In this document: positions 63,687 to 64,000 of the stretch, in pieces | Layout of the letters: each line of letters starts with the position of its first letter | Numbering within the stretch: the stretch's first letter is position 1 | Assembly: GCF_003086295.3 (NCBI RefSeq) | Contig: NC_092041.1 | Location: 94,265,827 to 94,329,826, forward strand | Origin: Arachis hypogaea | Taxonomy: Eukaryota; Streptophyta; Magnoliopsida; Fabales; Fabaceae | DNA length: 64,000 nucleotides | Reading direction: 5' to 3' | Notes under the pieces: model-generated | What the model was told of the DNA's origin: nothing | Databases searched by the model: none | The model's input: only the letters and a program-made list of their open reading frames with translations | Made by a program: the position numbers and the translations under genes

Positions 63687-64000
63687 TGGATAACAGTGGC
63701 TAAGAGAAGGAGGGTTGATTCTTGGCCTCCTTTGATTTTTTCTTTCAACTAGGATTTTGTTAAGATATTTTGAGTAAGAAATAAGAGACACTTTGGTTTT
63801 GTCTCTTGACACGGTAGGAGCCAAAACAAAGTTACGAGCATGGCGTATTATAGTGATGTATAGCTAGATAGAAGAATCAAGAGATATTTTTGTTTTGTCT
63901 CCTAAAGTGCAAAACCAGAAACAGAGAAGAGAAGAAGAAGTAACACGGCCATATATCCTGGTTTGGCTACTCAGTGCAATGTATCCTACATTCAGTCTTT
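63687..64000 (-). repeat. 5' LTR of the SIRE-like element, partial
   Basis: It aligns with 44252-44460 but carries an extra segment of about 100 bp (about 63820-63930) and many substitutions. It continues outside the window. Confidence 0.85.

Larger units (their letters stand above)
44252..64000 (-). mobile_element. SIRE/Maximus-like Ty1/copia retrotransposon, extends past the window
   Basis: The minus-strand order is 5' LTR (from beyond 64000 to 63687), Met-type primer site, gag, protease-integrase-RT-RNase H (copia order), env-position ORF, polypurine tract and 3' LTR (46229-44252). A 9.8-kb Athila-like element (C) sits in gag. A third ORF after pol is characteristic of the SIRE lineage. 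All genes are broken. The two LTRs differ strongly over their first 140 bp (by eye more than 10%, plus a 100-bp length difference), so the copy is old. The left flank TCTGA (44247-44251) is the candidate target duplication. Confidence 0.88.

Overview
This is plant nuclear DNA and consists almost entirely of nested transposable elements. I could not support any ordinary host gene, tRNA, rRNA or CRISPR array. The element families point to a legume, most plausibly peanut (Arachis) pericentromeric heterochromatin: Athila/FIDEL-like Ty3 elements with a tRNA-Asp primer site, a Tekay/Del-like Ty3 element whose LTR begins TGTAAAACCC on its own strand, a SIRE/Maximus-like Ty1/copia element, a MuDR-type MULE and two hAT elements. 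The species call is from memory of these families and was not tested by a search.

Layout. (1) 1-7354: the 3' end of a plus-strand Athila-like element (A1, 3' LTR 136-1898) abuts the broken gag-pro region of a minus-strand Athila-like element (A2, 1899-7354). The simplest reading is that A1 inserted into A2. (2) 7355-8324: AT-rich DNA with one candidate MITE. (3) About 8325-44251 and beyond: a dead MULE, cut by three large insertions. The first is a Tekay-like element at 8983-36750 (TSD TCTCT). Its 3' LTR holds a hAT element (9553-25409, TSD GTAACGGT), and that hAT holds an Athila-like element (B, 14138-24393, TSD ACAGG). Its internal region holds a solo LTR (30051-33546, TSD ATTAA). The second is another hAT (39821-43992). 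The third is a SIRE-like copia element from 44252 past the window end, which holds Athila-like copy C (52531-62374, TSD CCGCT) and a Tourist-like MITE inside its LTR.

The four-deep stack MULE > Tekay > hAT > Athila is supported at each inner junction by a perfect target-site duplication. The MULE reading frame resumes on the far side of the Tekay element, the hAT reading frame resumes on the far side of Athila-B, and an unoccupied copy of the hAT target survives in the other Tekay LTR. LTR differences counted by eye fit the order: about 0.9% for Athila-B and 0.75% for Athila-C, against roughly 10% for the Tekay and SIRE-like elements.

The most interesting object is the young pol-less Athila-like family (B and C). 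Each copy carries gag-protease, no reverse transcriptase or integrase, and then an intact 374-codon second ORF with its own upstream TATA box. By hand count, ORF2 differs between the copies at 14 nonsynonymous and 24 synonymous sites, which suggests purifying selection. Each copy also carries two hairpin + AAGTTTGGTGT modules whose stems differ by compensatory base pairs, arrays of short GGCGTTTAACGCC-type palindromes on both sides of gag-pro, and a slowly diverging noncoding block before the 3' LTR. The element appears to be mobilised in trans by an autonomous partner not seen here.
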